Part shown: one piece after another, positions 7,383 through 15,714 of the stretch | How positions within the stretch are numbered: position 1 is the stretch's first letter | How the letters are laid out: each line of letters begins with the position of its first letter | Source: Bacteriovoracaceae bacterium | GTDB lineage: Bacteria > Bdellovibrionota > Bacteriovoracia > Bacteriovoracales > Bacteriovoracaceae | Direction of reading: 5' to 3' | Assembly: GCA_029865945.1 (NCBI GenBank) | Contig: JARXAH010000047.1 | Coordinates: 1 to 50,268 of the forward strand | DNA length: 50,268 bases | Program-made: the position numbers and the translations under genes | Notes under the pieces: generated by a model | Databases searched by the model: none | What the model saw: the letters and a program-made list of their open reading frames with translations, nothing else | What the model was told of the DNA's origin: nothing

Positions 7383-8870
7383 CTACTGTTCTTTTTCTTT
7401 TTGATTATCTCGTCTCAAAAAAGTTGGCTTATCAAACTCTTCTTCATTGAAATTCACAAAACCTAATTTTTCCGCAATAGATCTCGTTCGGTGGGAAAGA
7501 TCCCAAGTTGAGCTATCACTTTTCTGTGCATCGTGATGATCACTGCTCGCCTTATCATTTTTATTTACATGGTTGGAAGTAAATTGTTTTTGCTGTTCAA
7601 TTTTTTGGCCTTGTTCTTGGATATTTTTTGCAACACCAGCATGGGAATTTGATGAATTAACCGTAGGGTTTGTTATTGCTGAATGATTGGCCGCCATCGT
7701 CTGCTGCGATTGAATTTTCTTTTGCAATTCATTTTGTAGTGCATTTGCATCCAAGTCATTATTCGTTTCAAAAAAGGAATTTGAAGAAGTTGTATGACTA
7801 CTAACATTCCCTACATTATTCTTTGATGATGAGTGAAACGAAAAATCGTGATTCATTGTAGATTTCATATCCTCACTATTAACTGGGTTTAATCCCTTCA
7901 ATTCATTTTTTCCTCTCAATCCGGTAGCTATCACGGTGACCTTCAACTGATCTTCTAAATGTTCATCAATCACTGTTCCAAAAATAATCTCTGCTTCCTC
8001 ATCGGCCGCTTCCATAATGAGTGTCATTGCTTCATTAGCTTCATGAGTGGTTAACGTTTTACTTCCTGAAATATTAATAATAATTCCAGTAGCACCATCG
8101 ATAGAAATATCTTCAAGTAACGGTGAACTTATTGCAGCCGTTGCTGCCTTAATAGCCCGATCTGGCCCCGTCGCAAGACCAGTCCCCATGAGTGCGAGCC
8201 CTTTATTTTTCATGACAGTACTAACGTCTGCAAAATCGGCATTGATGAGGCCGGTATTGTTAATCAGGTCACTGATACCTTGAACCGCATTGAGTAATAC
8301 TTCATCCGCTCGCTTGAAAGTATCTACGAGTGATAAATTTTCTCCGGCAAGTACGAGCAAGCGTTGATTAGGAATCGTGATCATAGAATCCACACAATCC
8401 TGCAACTCGCGAATTCCAGAATCTGCTTGGCGAATGCGCTTCTTGCCTTCAAAACTAAATGGCCTGGTGACGACACCTACTGTGAGTGCTCCCAATTCTT
8501 TAGCGAGTTTGGCAATGACGGGAGCTGCACCTGTTCCCGTTCCGCCGCCCATTCCTGCAGTAACAAAAACCATATCTGCCCCTTGAAGGGCCTCACTTAT
8601 TTTTTCGTAATCTTCGAGCGCGGCCTTGCGTCCTACTTCCGGATTGGCCCCTGCTCCCAATCCTTTTGTAATTTCTGATCCGAGTTGAATTCGATGTTCT
8701 GCAAGACTCACACTGAGCGCCTGCGCATCCGTATTGGCCACAATATATTCTACACCAGAGAGTCCGTAGGTAATCATCGTGTTGACGGCATTACAACCAC
8801 CACCACCCACTCCAATCACTTTAATTTTTGCGCCTAATTTTCCTGGTTTATCACTCGTTAATTCAAACAT
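7383..8870 (-). CDS. ftsZ: Cell division GTPase FtsZ
   Basis: Role: tubulin-like GTPase that forms the cytoplasmic Z-ring. The GTP-binding elements [11 protein letters not shown] (about 20-30) and the tubulin signature GGGTGTG (108-114) are intact, as is the T7 loop NADFADV. After the globular domain (to about residue 330) comes a long disordered Gln/Asn/Ser-rich linker of about 130 residues. The protein ends with the conserved peptide FDKPTFLRR that binds FtsA and other partners, plus a charged tail. Total 495 aa, longer than E. coli FtsZ. GGAGG lies 5 nt before the ATG. It is the last gene of the dcw run. Confidence 0.98.
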   Translation of the reverse strand: MFELTSDKPGKLGAKIKVIGVGGGGCNAVNTMITYGLSGVEYIVANTDAQALSVSLAEHRIQLGSEITKGLGAGANPEVGRKAALEDYEKISEALQGADMVFVTAGMGGGTGTGAAPVIAKLAKELGALTVGVVTRPFSFEGKKRIRQADSGIRELQDCVDSMITIPNQRLLVLAGENLSLVDTFKRADEVLLNAVQGISDLINNTGLINADFADVSTVMKNKGLALMGTGLATGPDRAIKAATAAISSPLLEDISIDGATGIIINISGSKTLTTHEANEAMTLIMEAADEEAEIIFGTVIDEHLEDQLKVTVIATGLRGKNELKGLNPVNSEDMKSTMNHDFSFHSSSKNNVGNVSSHTTSSNSFFETNNDLDANALQNELQKKIQSQQTMAANHSAITNPTVNSSNSHAGVAKNIQEQGQKIEQQKQFTSNHVNKNDKASSDHHDAQKSDSSTWDLSHRTRSIAEKLGFVNFNEEEFDKPTFLRRDNQKEKEQ

Positions 8871-8906
8871 AGGGCCTCCGTTGCGATTCTTTTCTTATAC
8901 TTAAAG

Positions 8907-10205
8907 TTAAAAAATATCTTTGAGAACCGATTTTATGGATTTAGAAAAACGCTCCATGATCGCAGAGTGTTTTATTTCCTCATCCGTTTCATCTTTATTT
9001 TCTTTATTTTGTTTATTTTCTTTACTGCTATTTTGTACGTGAGATTCTTCATTGGGAAGAGCTAGGCCGTGAGTTGGCTCTCGAATTAATCCCAGTACTG
9101 TTGAAAATTTTGGATTTTGCATCACCGTAGTCATTCCACCAAATGGAATGGGGTAACCAATTTTTGCAGGACGCTCTAAAATATATTCGGCCAGTTCCAC
9201 GAGGTCGCGAATGAGAGCTCCTCCACCCGTTATCACATAACCGCCACTAATCATTTCTGAGTAACCTTTATCTTCAATTTCATTTTTGACAAGAGTAAAA
9301 AGTTCTTCCGCCCGCGACCCAAGAACCGAAGAGACATAACTCACCTGAACTTCCCGAGGCTTGGTTCCACTAATTCCTTGCACAGAAATTTGAGATGATT
9401 GATTTACTTTTTCTGGAAGCACAGATCCGTGATGAATTTTAATTCGCTCCGCTTCATTGTGAGGTGCTTTGAGGGCCACCGCTAAATCATTAGTAAAATG
9501 ATTTCCACCCACAGGAATAATTTGCGAGTGTATGAGACTACCTTCCTTCCAAATGGCAATGTCAGTCGTTCCTCCCCCAATATCAATGACGACCACTCCC
9601 AATTCTTTTTCTTCAAGCGTGAGCACCGATCGAGACGAGGCTATAGGTTGCAACACAATTTGTTCTGGTTGAATTCCTGCTTGAACCACACAACGAATAA
9701 GATTTTGAATGAGTGAAGTCTGTCCCGTTACGATGTGTACGTGCGCTTCAAGTCTGATACCATGCATTCCGGTTGGATCTTTGATTCCCCGAATATTGTC
9801 GACCCGAAATTCTTGAGGGATCACATGTAAAATTTCACGATCAGACGGAATAACAATCGCCTTTGCGGCATCGAGAACGCGGTCCACATCTTCTTTGGTA
9901 ATCGATTTCCCTTTAACGGCCACAACGCCTGAACTATTAAAAGAATAAATATGACTTCCAGCAATTCCAATGACTGCTGACCTCACCATGTGAACGGCGG
10001 CCATAAGTTTTGCTTCTTCTACAGAACTAAGAATGGATTTGACTGTTTGATCAATATTTACAACGGAGCCTTTCTTAAGGCCGTTGCTGGGATGAGATCC
10101 AACTCCAAGAATTTCGGTATCGCCTGACGGTTGATCGGCACCAATAATAGTACAAACTTTAGTGGTTCCCACATCAATCGCAACGCGAAGGTTTTTGTCT
10201 GTCAT
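8907..10205 (-). CDS. ftsA: Cell division protein FtsA
   Basis: Role: actin-like ATPase that anchors FtsZ to the membrane and recruits the divisome. The sequence shows the phosphate-1 motif AIDVGTTKVCTI at the N-terminus, VVIDIGGGTTDIAIW (phosphate 2), and VITGGGALIRDL (adenosine motif). A charged Lys/Glu linker then leads to a terminal amphipathic helix (RFSKSIKSVLKDIF) that fits the membrane-targeting sequence. I chose the ATG at 10205 (432 aa) because AAAGGA lies upstream and the product starts just before the first beta strand; an upstream ATG at 10238 lacks this. It sits 36 bp upstream of ftsZ. Confidence 0.95.
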   Translation of the reverse strand: MTDKNLRVAIDVGTTKVCTIIGADQPSGDTEILGVGSHPSNGLKKGSVVNIDQTVKSILSSVEEAKLMAAVHMVRSAVIGIAGSHIYSFNSSGVVAVKGKSITKEDVDRVLDAAKAIVIPSDREILHVIPQEFRVDNIRGIKDPTGMHGIRLEAHVHIVTGQTSLIQNLIRCVVQAGIQPEQIVLQPIASSRSVLTLEEKELGVVVIDIGGGTTDIAIWKEGSLIHSQIIPVGGNHFTNDLAVALKAPHNEAERIKIHHGSVLPEKVNQSSQISVQGISGTKPREVQVSYVSSVLGSRAEELFTLVKNEIEDKGYSEMISGGYVITGGGALIRDLVELAEYILERPAKIGYPIPFGGMTTVMQNPKFSTVLGLIREPTHGLALPNEESHVQNSSKENKQNKENKDETDEEIKHSAIMERFSKSIKSVLKDIF

Positions 10206-10316
10206 ACTTGAGATTCCTTTCTCGTCACTGGTAATCAAACCACAAACCAGCTATCAGCATCATGCCAAAAGTTACTCACGAATAATCATCAAGATTATTG
10301 CGAGTATACTTTAATG

Positions 10317-11069
10317 CTATAGTCCGTCTGTAAACTTGACAACTACTTTCTTTGTGCTCGCCAAGTTAACGAGTGCTGGCATTCTATCAAGTTTTTCAAA
10401 ATGATTTAATACCTTAGTTAATTTATCTAATTTAATATCCCACGAATCATCTCCTAAGAAAACGCTCAATCCTTTAGATTTTGTTTTTAAAATGAGTGTC
10501 AATTCATCTTCCGAATTTAGTATCACTTCTGATAAGTTAGTGCGGATCGACTTAGGAAATAAATCCAACAATTTTACAACTTTTAATTGTTTTTGCGCGA
10601 CCAAATCTTCCCAATTGATGGCCATGTAAGGGAGTTTTTCATTGAGCATTCCTTCTTGCCTAAGGATTACCTCAAACGATGGGTCCATCATTTCACCTTG
10701 ATCTCCCAGAATTCCCATGTAGCTTCGTTTCAATTTCTTATCGTAAATTTGTGCTTTAAGAAGTGGCCTTGGGCATTCGAATTGAAAATGAAACCGATGG
10801 GCGATGGGATTATAGTCTACGTGATAGTCTCTTAAAAAATATTTATCTACCGATCCGTCACTCATTAATTTTTCTTTAATTTTAAGTAACGATGATCCGG
10901 ATTCGTAGTCTTTGATGATGGATAAGGCCAATTTCCCGACGTGCAACTTTGGACATTGATTGGCATGGATAACATATTTGGTTTCAGTCTTTGAAAAAAA
11001 TAATTTATCGGATGCAAAAACTTGTGGTTGGATAACAAAAAAAATGGCGAATAAAGAATAAAGTTTCAT
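10317..11069 (-). CDS. Putative divergent FtsQ/DivIB-like division protein
   Basis: The call rests mainly on position: it lies between murB and ftsA, exactly where ftsQ sits in dcw clusters, and overlaps murB by 4 bp (ATGA). The 250-aa product has an N-terminal hydrophobic segment (residues 3-18, which could be a cleavable signal ending VFASD) and a large extracytoplasmic part. The C-terminus (VFLGDDSWDIKLDKLTKVLN then KKVVVKF) resembles the end of FtsQ, where a strand, an L..vL helix and a final V+F strand occur. I cannot see a convincing POTRA domain near the membrane. If it is FtsQ, it would bridge FtsL/FtsB and recruit FtsW/FtsI. It could instead be an unrelated periplasmic protein. Confidence 0.55.
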   Translation of the reverse strand: MKLYSLFAIFFVIQPQVFASDKLFFSKTETKYVIHANQCPKLHVGKLALSIIKDYESGSSLLKIKEKLMSDGSVDKYFLRDYHVDYNPIAHRFHFQFECPRPLLKAQIYDKKLKRSYMGILGDQGEMMDPSFEVILRQEGMLNEKLPYMAINWEDLVAQKQLKVVKLLDLFPKSIRTNLSEVILNSEDELTLILKTKSKGLSVFLGDDSWDIKLDKLTKVLNHFEKLDRMPALVNLASTKKVVVKFTDGL

Positions 11070-11980
11070 TTGGGTTCTTGCACCTCCAGTTCTAATTCTA
11101 TCCCTTTCTCCTCTTTAATGCGCCTCTTAATATGTTCGACTAGGCGGATAAAATCCGAGTAGGATGCTCGGCCTTTATTTTCAATAAAATTGGCATGAAG
11201 CAAACTAATTTTAAGATCTCCCATTTCAAATCCTTTGAGACCGATCTCATCGATTAATTTTCCCGCCTGTTCTGGTAGCGGATTTTTGAAAACGCATCCA
11301 CAATTTTTAGACGCCAAAGGCTGGGTCTTTTTTCGGTAAGTTAAATATTCATCAATTCTTTGATTCACAAGTGATACATCTATTTTTTCATACTTAAGAA
11401 CCGCAGCAACGATGATATCTCCGTCATGTAAAAATAAATTTTTTCGATATGCAAAATCTCGCCCAGGATCGATCTCGATCGTTCTTAATTCCCCCGTAGA
11501 ATTCATCACATCAACAGATTGCAAAATGCTTTCCGTCTCGCCATATTTTGTTCCCGCATTCATAAAGATGGCGCCACCCAAACTGGCCGGTATACCAGTG
11601 AGAACTTCCCAACCCAGAAATCCAAATTTTTTTGCATACTTAACAAGGGTACTAAGGGAAACAGAGGCCGGAATGAAAAATGTTTTTTTCGTCTCACTAA
11701 AAATGGATTCATCAAAAGGAAATTGCAATTTGATATAAATCCAGTCACTGGCGTCATCTGGAATTAACGTATTTGCTCCCCACCCAATGGGAAGGTATTT
11801 TATTTTATTTTGTTTTGCGAAGTTAAGAAAAATTTTTAAACCTTCTAAAGATTTAATGATGACGTAGTTGCCTTGGGAGACCAGTCTGAGAGTAGATAAA
11901 CTAGTAAGCTCTACCTCAAAGTAGGCCTCTAAATCTTGATGCTTGGGAAACTGAGATAATGTAGTTTTTGAAATTGACAT
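11066..11980 (-). CDS. murB: UDP-N-acetylenolpyruvoylglucosamine reductase MurB
   Basis: Role: FAD/NADPH-dependent second step in making UDP-MurNAc in the cytoplasm. The FAD-binding motif LPIGWGANTLIPDD, the LTGIPASLGGAIFMNAG stretch and the FAYRKNLF substrate motif are clear. The proton-donor motif reads NCGCVFKNP (227-234 region), with Cys229 where many MurBs have Ser. A terminal HANFIENKGRAS completes the fold. Length 304 aa. It follows ftsW by 7 bp with no murG or murC between them, and overlaps the FtsQ-like gene by 4 bp. Confidence 0.95.
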   Translation of the reverse strand: MSISKTTLSQFPKHQDLEAYFEVELTSLSTLRLVSQGNYVIIKSLEGLKIFLNFAKQNKIKYLPIGWGANTLIPDDASDWIYIKLQFPFDESIFSETKKTFFIPASVSLSTLVKYAKKFGFLGWEVLTGIPASLGGAIFMNAGTKYGETESILQSVDVMNSTGELRTIEIDPGRDFAYRKNLFLHDGDIIVAAVLKYEKIDVSLVNQRIDEYLTYRKKTQPLASKNCGCVFKNPLPEQAGKLIDEIGLKGFEMGDLKISLLHANFIENKGRASYSDFIRLVEHIKRRIKEEKGIELELEVQEPK

Positions 11981-11987
11981 AATTATT

Positions 11988-13100
11988 TTAGATAGGTCTA
12001 GTTTGCTGAACTTTGCGCATGCTAATCGCAGACAAATATAAACCTAAAACTATAAAATTGGCCACGAGGGAACTACCACCGTAACTGATAAAAGGTAGAT
12101 TGAGACCTTTCGTCGGAAGTAAACCAACGGTGACGCAAATATTAAGTAGTGCTTGAAAACCAATACTAAAGATGGCAGCAAGTGCAAATAGTGATCTGGT
12201 TTCCTCTAATACTCGCGTTGCAATTTTGAAACCATGATATAAGAAAAACATATACAAGAAGAGAACACCCACAAATCCAATAAATCCTAACTCCTCAGAA
12301 ATGACACTTAAGATAAAATCGTTGTGGGCCTCTGGAAGATAGAATAATTTTTCGCGGCTATTTCCAATTCCCAAACCAAACCAGGATCCATTGGCAAATC
12401 CAAGGAGAGATTGAATCACCTGAAAGCCAGAATTTTGTGGATCTTGCCAAGGATCCATGAAAGCAAATAAACGTTGAACACGGTAAGGCTTGGCCACCAT
12501 GATAATCGTACAACTCACGGTTGCGAGCATTAAAAAAGAATAGAAAAATTTTCTTGGAAATGAACTCATATAGGCAACGAAAAATATGTTCATCATGCAA
12601 AGCATGAACATTCCAAAATCAGGTTGGAAAACTAAAATAAGTGGCGGCCCAAGTAACATGGCAAGGTAAGTCATTCGTTCTTTGGATTCCCAAAAGACGA
12701 AATTTTGAAACAAATGAACGCTACATAACATGGTGGTATATTTTAAAATTTCTCCCGGCTGTAAGTGAAATGGGCCAACATCAATCCACCTGTGGGAACC
12801 TTTAACAACAACACCGATGCCAGGCACAAAAGTCATTAACACCAAGATGGTAGCAAAAATTTGCCACACGAAAGCGTTGCGAACCCAAAACTCAAATTTA
12901 GTAAGTCTCAATACCAGTAAAATACTGATGCCAAAGAGGCAGAATAAAATTTGTCGACTAATGAAGTGAAAGGAATTACCGAATTGTTCTTTGCCTAACA
13001 AGTAGCTTGAAGAAAAAACCATGACCAGTCCCAATGCTACGAGCATTGTTACTCCAAGAAAAAACCATCTTTCGTTGGATAGACCGGTCGTTTTTATCAT
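11988..13100 (-). CDS. ftsW: Peptidoglycan glycosyltransferase FtsW (SEDS family)
   Basis: Role: septal lipid II polymerase working with the FtsI-type transpeptidase in the inner membrane. The 370-aa protein has about ten hydrophobic segments. It carries the SEDS hallmarks: GSHRWIDVGPFHLQPGE, the long loop motif LPEAHNDFILSVISEELGF and the late ISYGGSS. The genomic context (murD upstream, division genes around) favours FtsW over RodA. It is the fifth gene after ftsI in the operon. Confidence 0.95.
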   Translation of the reverse strand: MIKTTGLSNERWFFLGVTMLVALGLVMVFSSSYLLGKEQFGNSFHFISRQILFCLFGISILLVLRLTKFEFWVRNAFVWQIFATILVLMTFVPGIGVVVKGSHRWIDVGPFHLQPGEILKYTTMLCSVHLFQNFVFWESKERMTYLAMLLGPPLILVFQPDFGMFMLCMMNIFFVAYMSSFPRKFFYSFLMLATVSCTIIMVAKPYRVQRLFAFMDPWQDPQNSGFQVIQSLLGFANGSWFGLGIGNSREKLFYLPEAHNDFILSVISEELGFIGFVGVLFLYMFFLYHGFKIATRVLEETRSLFALAAIFSIGFQALLNICVTVGLLPTKGLNLPFISYGGSSLVANFIVLGLYLSAISMRKVQQTRPI

Positions 13101-13124
13101 ATGAATTTATTATATCTGATTATG

Positions 13125-14504
13125 CTACAACTGATAGATCAGTTTTTTATAATAATTGCCCTTTTCCACATAATCTCTAAAAACATCCGTGCTAGGATTT
13201 CCCGGACACAGTACAATTGAGTCTCCGTTGCGAGATTTTTGGTAGGCAAGCAGTACCGACTCGTCAAAAGACCCCACAATGATAGTCTGGGTAAAATCCC
13301 CTAGATCACGGTTCATCGCTTCTTTACACTCGCCCACTAGCACCAAAATTCTCACTTTGTTTTTGATTACTTCTTGGTAGCGCTCAAAAGTAATCTCCAT
13401 GTCTTTTCCGCCCGCAACCAAAATGACCGGATCCTTAAAAGACTCAAGAGATTTTCGCAAATCATCCATCGTTTCAGATTTGGAATCGTTATAAAATTGG
13501 ACACCATTTTTTTCACAGACAAATTCCAAACGATTTGGGACGCCTGGGAATTTTTCAATCATGCTTTGGATGGAAGCATCACTTAAGTTCAGGGATTTTG
13601 CCACCGTGATAGCGGCCAGCATATTTTCACGATTATTTTGGCCAATGATTCGCATTTTACTAACTTTAAATTCCGAGTGGTAATTGATGTTAGAGTGGAT
13701 TCGGTGTTCATGGAAATGTGTACCTTGAACTTCTGACATAACTCCTAGCGTGACAAAAGATTTTCTTGAATACCAATAGACGGGTGCCTTTAAATCTCTG
13801 AGCGCATAATTTGTGGCGAGTTTGTCAAAATTGGCCACCAGCAAATCATCCGGGCCCAAAAGTTTGGCCACCTTTAGACTTGTATCCATAAATTCGCCCA
13901 CCGATTTATAACGATTGGGGATCATGGTCTCATCCAAATTAGGGTAAATAGCAACGGTAGGTTTGAAAAATTCTAATCCTTGGATCTGATAAGGAGATAA
14001 TTCTAAAATACAATAATCTATCTCATCTTTATTTGGCAAAGCGTGAAAATTAATGAAAGGTTCTTCACTGGTTCCGCCTACAAAAATATTTTTTTTATCC
14101 ATTCTAAGGGCGTAGGCAATCATCATGGCAATACAAGTTCTGCCATAACTTCCGCAAACAGCTATGATTGGCTTTTGGCAAAATTTTGCAGCAAAAGTAA
14201 ATTCAGAATAAACTTCTTTTCCTGACTCGCGGGCCGCCACTAATTGCGGCAAATAAGGATCCACCGAAGAAGTATAAACGATCAGATCGGCCTCTAAAAA
14301 ATCTTCTTCTTTATGCTCACCCAAAGTTAACTGAGGAGTGGGATTAATTTTCTTTAAGCGCTTAAGCTGCTTATTTAAATCAAAAATAGGACGAATATCA
14401 GTTACACGGATGTGACACTCAAGTGTGTTGAAAAAATTTATAAGGGCAAAGCCTTTTTTTCCCAGTCCAACGATTAAAACTTTTTTTCCGCGATACCTTT
14501 GCAT
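13125..14504 (-). CDS. murD: MurD-type UDP-MurNAc-L-Ala:D-Glu ligase with degenerate active site
   Basis: Family role: ATP-dependent addition of D-Glu to UDP-MurNAc-L-Ala. Position between mraY and ftsW, 459-aa length, the N-terminal Rossmann start (VLIVGLGKKG) and the C-terminal ligase motifs (YNDSKSETMDDL, VAGGKDME, CPGNPSTDVFRDYVEKGN) identify MurD. Oddly, the P-loop reads GSYGRT (118-123): Arg122 replaces the catalytic Lys of GTNGKT, confirmed in the codon (AGA). ELSSFQ is ELSPYQ. The N-L-x-x-D-H-L-D motif is NLDETMIPN (189-197), so the Mg-binding His is Met194. The carbamylated Lys position aligns by eye with Ser209. ATPase activity is thus uncertain. AAGGT precedes the ATG. Confidence 0.85.
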   Translation of the reverse strand: MQRYRGKKVLIVGLGKKGFALINFFNTLECHIRVTDIRPIFDLNKQLKRLKKINPTPQLTLGEHKEEDFLEADLIVYTSSVDPYLPQLVAARESGKEVYSEFTFAAKFCQKPIIAVCGSYGRTCIAMMIAYALRMDKKNIFVGGTSEEPFINFHALPNKDEIDYCILELSPYQIQGLEFFKPTVAIYPNLDETMIPNRYKSVGEFMDTSLKVAKLLGPDDLLVANFDKLATNYALRDLKAPVYWYSRKSFVTLGVMSEVQGTHFHEHRIHSNINYHSEFKVSKMRIIGQNNRENMLAAITVAKSLNLSDASIQSMIEKFPGVPNRLEFVCEKNGVQFYNDSKSETMDDLRKSLESFKDPVILVAGGKDMEITFERYQEVIKNKVRILVLVGECKEAMNRDLGDFTQTIIVGSFDESVLLAYQKSRNGDSIVLCPGNPSTDVFRDYVEKGNYYKKLIYQL

Positions 14505-14508
14505 TGAA

Positions 14509-15585
14509 TTACCTTATTTTAAGAGTGGATAATGAAATAATAGCTGTTAGTAGTCCTACGATCCAAAATCGAACAATTACTTTTGGTTCTTCCCAGCCTT
14601 CCAATTCGAAGTGGTGATGGATAGGCGCCATTTTAAAAATTCGCTTGCGCCTCGTCTTAAAGGAGGCCACTTGCAAGATGACTGATAGCGCTTCAACGAC
14701 GAAAATGCCACCAAAAATTAATAGTAAAAATTCATTCTTGCTGATCACTGCCATAGCCCCAATCATACTACCTAAGGAGAGAGATCCCAGGTCGCCCATA
14801 AACACTTGCGCTGGGTAGGCATTGAACCATAAAAATCCAAGTCCTGCGCCAATAAAGGCCGCACAAATCACACTTAATTCGCTTAAATTTTTCACATAAG
14901 GAATAAATAGGTAGTGAGAAAATTCTACGTGACCACCGACATAACATAGAATGGCGAGCGTCACAAAACTCGTAATAATGGGACCAATTGCCAGCCCATC
15001 TAGGCCATCAGTTAAATTAACGGCGTTACTTGTTCCCACGATCACAAAGGAGGCCCAAAGCGGATAGGCCCAGCCAAGATCCATAATGGGGGATTTCATA
15101 AAAGGGATATAAATGAGGCCGTCCATGTGATCAGCGTAAAAAAGAAAATAACAAACCGAGGCAGAGAGAAAAAATTGCCAAAAAAGTTTTTCCCTCGCAC
15201 TTATACCATCGCTACTTTGTTTTTTGATTTTTTTCCAGTCGTCCATCCAGCCTAAGGCAGCGTGACCCAATGATATGGCGAGGACGGCCCAAAAAGGCGC
15301 GCCAAAAAAATTTCCACAAACCGAAATCGCCACTAGGCCACCCAGCCAAATAAAAAGACCACCCATGGTAGGTGTTCCGCCTTTCTTTTTGTGAGATTCA
15401 GGGCCAACATCTCTAATCACTTGTCCAAACTGTTTTTGCTTGAGCCAAATAATGCAGCGACTCCCGAAATAGTAGGAGAAAATAAATCCCAAAATGATCG
15501 CTACGAATGCACGAAAAGTGATGTAGCGAAGAATTTCAAGACCAGCAATTTGATGAACGTAAGGATAAAGAAAATGAAAGAGCAT
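14509..15585 (-). CDS. mraY: Phospho-MurNAc-pentapeptide transferase MraY
   Basis: Role: makes lipid I by moving phospho-MurNAc-pentapeptide to undecaprenyl phosphate at the inner membrane. The 358-aa polytopic protein has KKGGTPTMGG, the Asp pair in GWMDDWKK, NLTDGLDGLAIGP, NAYPAQVFMGDLGSLSLG and the HHHFELEGWEEPKV motif. All these are MraY-specific and the catalytic Asp residues are present. A 129-bp gap separates it from murF; that gap holds an inverted-repeat structure. The murD start is 4 bp after its stop. Confidence 0.97.
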   Translation of the reverse strand: MLFHFLYPYVHQIAGLEILRYITFRAFVAIILGFIFSYYFGSRCIIWLKQKQFGQVIRDVGPESHKKKGGTPTMGGLFIWLGGLVAISVCGNFFGAPFWAVLAISLGHAALGWMDDWKKIKKQSSDGISAREKLFWQFFLSASVCYFLFYADHMDGLIYIPFMKSPIMDLGWAYPLWASFVIVGTSNAVNLTDGLDGLAIGPIITSFVTLAILCYVGGHVEFSHYLFIPYVKNLSELSVICAAFIGAGLGFLWFNAYPAQVFMGDLGSLSLGSMIGAMAVISKNEFLLLIFGGIFVVEALSVILQVASFKTRRKRIFKMAPIHHHFELEGWEEPKVIVRFWIVGLLTAIISLSTLKIR

Positions 15586-15626
15586 GGCCTGATGACCTCA
15601 AATATTTTTAATATAATTAAGATAAT

Positions 15627-15700
15627 ACTAATTATGTAGAATAATCGGATGTTAGGAGATCGCAGCTCCACAACCCAGACGGTTGTTTTACATAATTAGT
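15627..15700 (-). other. Inverted-repeat structure in the murF-mraY gap
   Basis: A perfect 12-bp inverted repeat (ACTAATTATGTA at 15627-15638, its complement at 15689-15700) encloses 50 bp. Inside are a 6-bp stem with a 5-nt loop, ACAACC-cagac-GGTTGT (15670-15686), and a small GGAG/CTCC stem (15655-15669). The transcript could fold as a three-way junction between the murF stop and the mraY start. It is not followed by a strong U-run in the minus direction, so a terminator is not indicated. An mRNA processing or leader role is possible. Confidence 0.5.
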
Positions 15701-15714
15701 GTAAGTATTCCAAT

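Noticed and set aside
8364-8678. 104-codon plus-strand frame within ftsZ
   Set aside because: Antisense to the conserved GTPase core; no start signal.
13125-14504. MurC or a folylpolyglutamate synthase as an alternative to MurD
   Set aside because: Gene order between mraY and ftsW and the C-terminal motifs fit MurD best, even though the ATP loop is altered.
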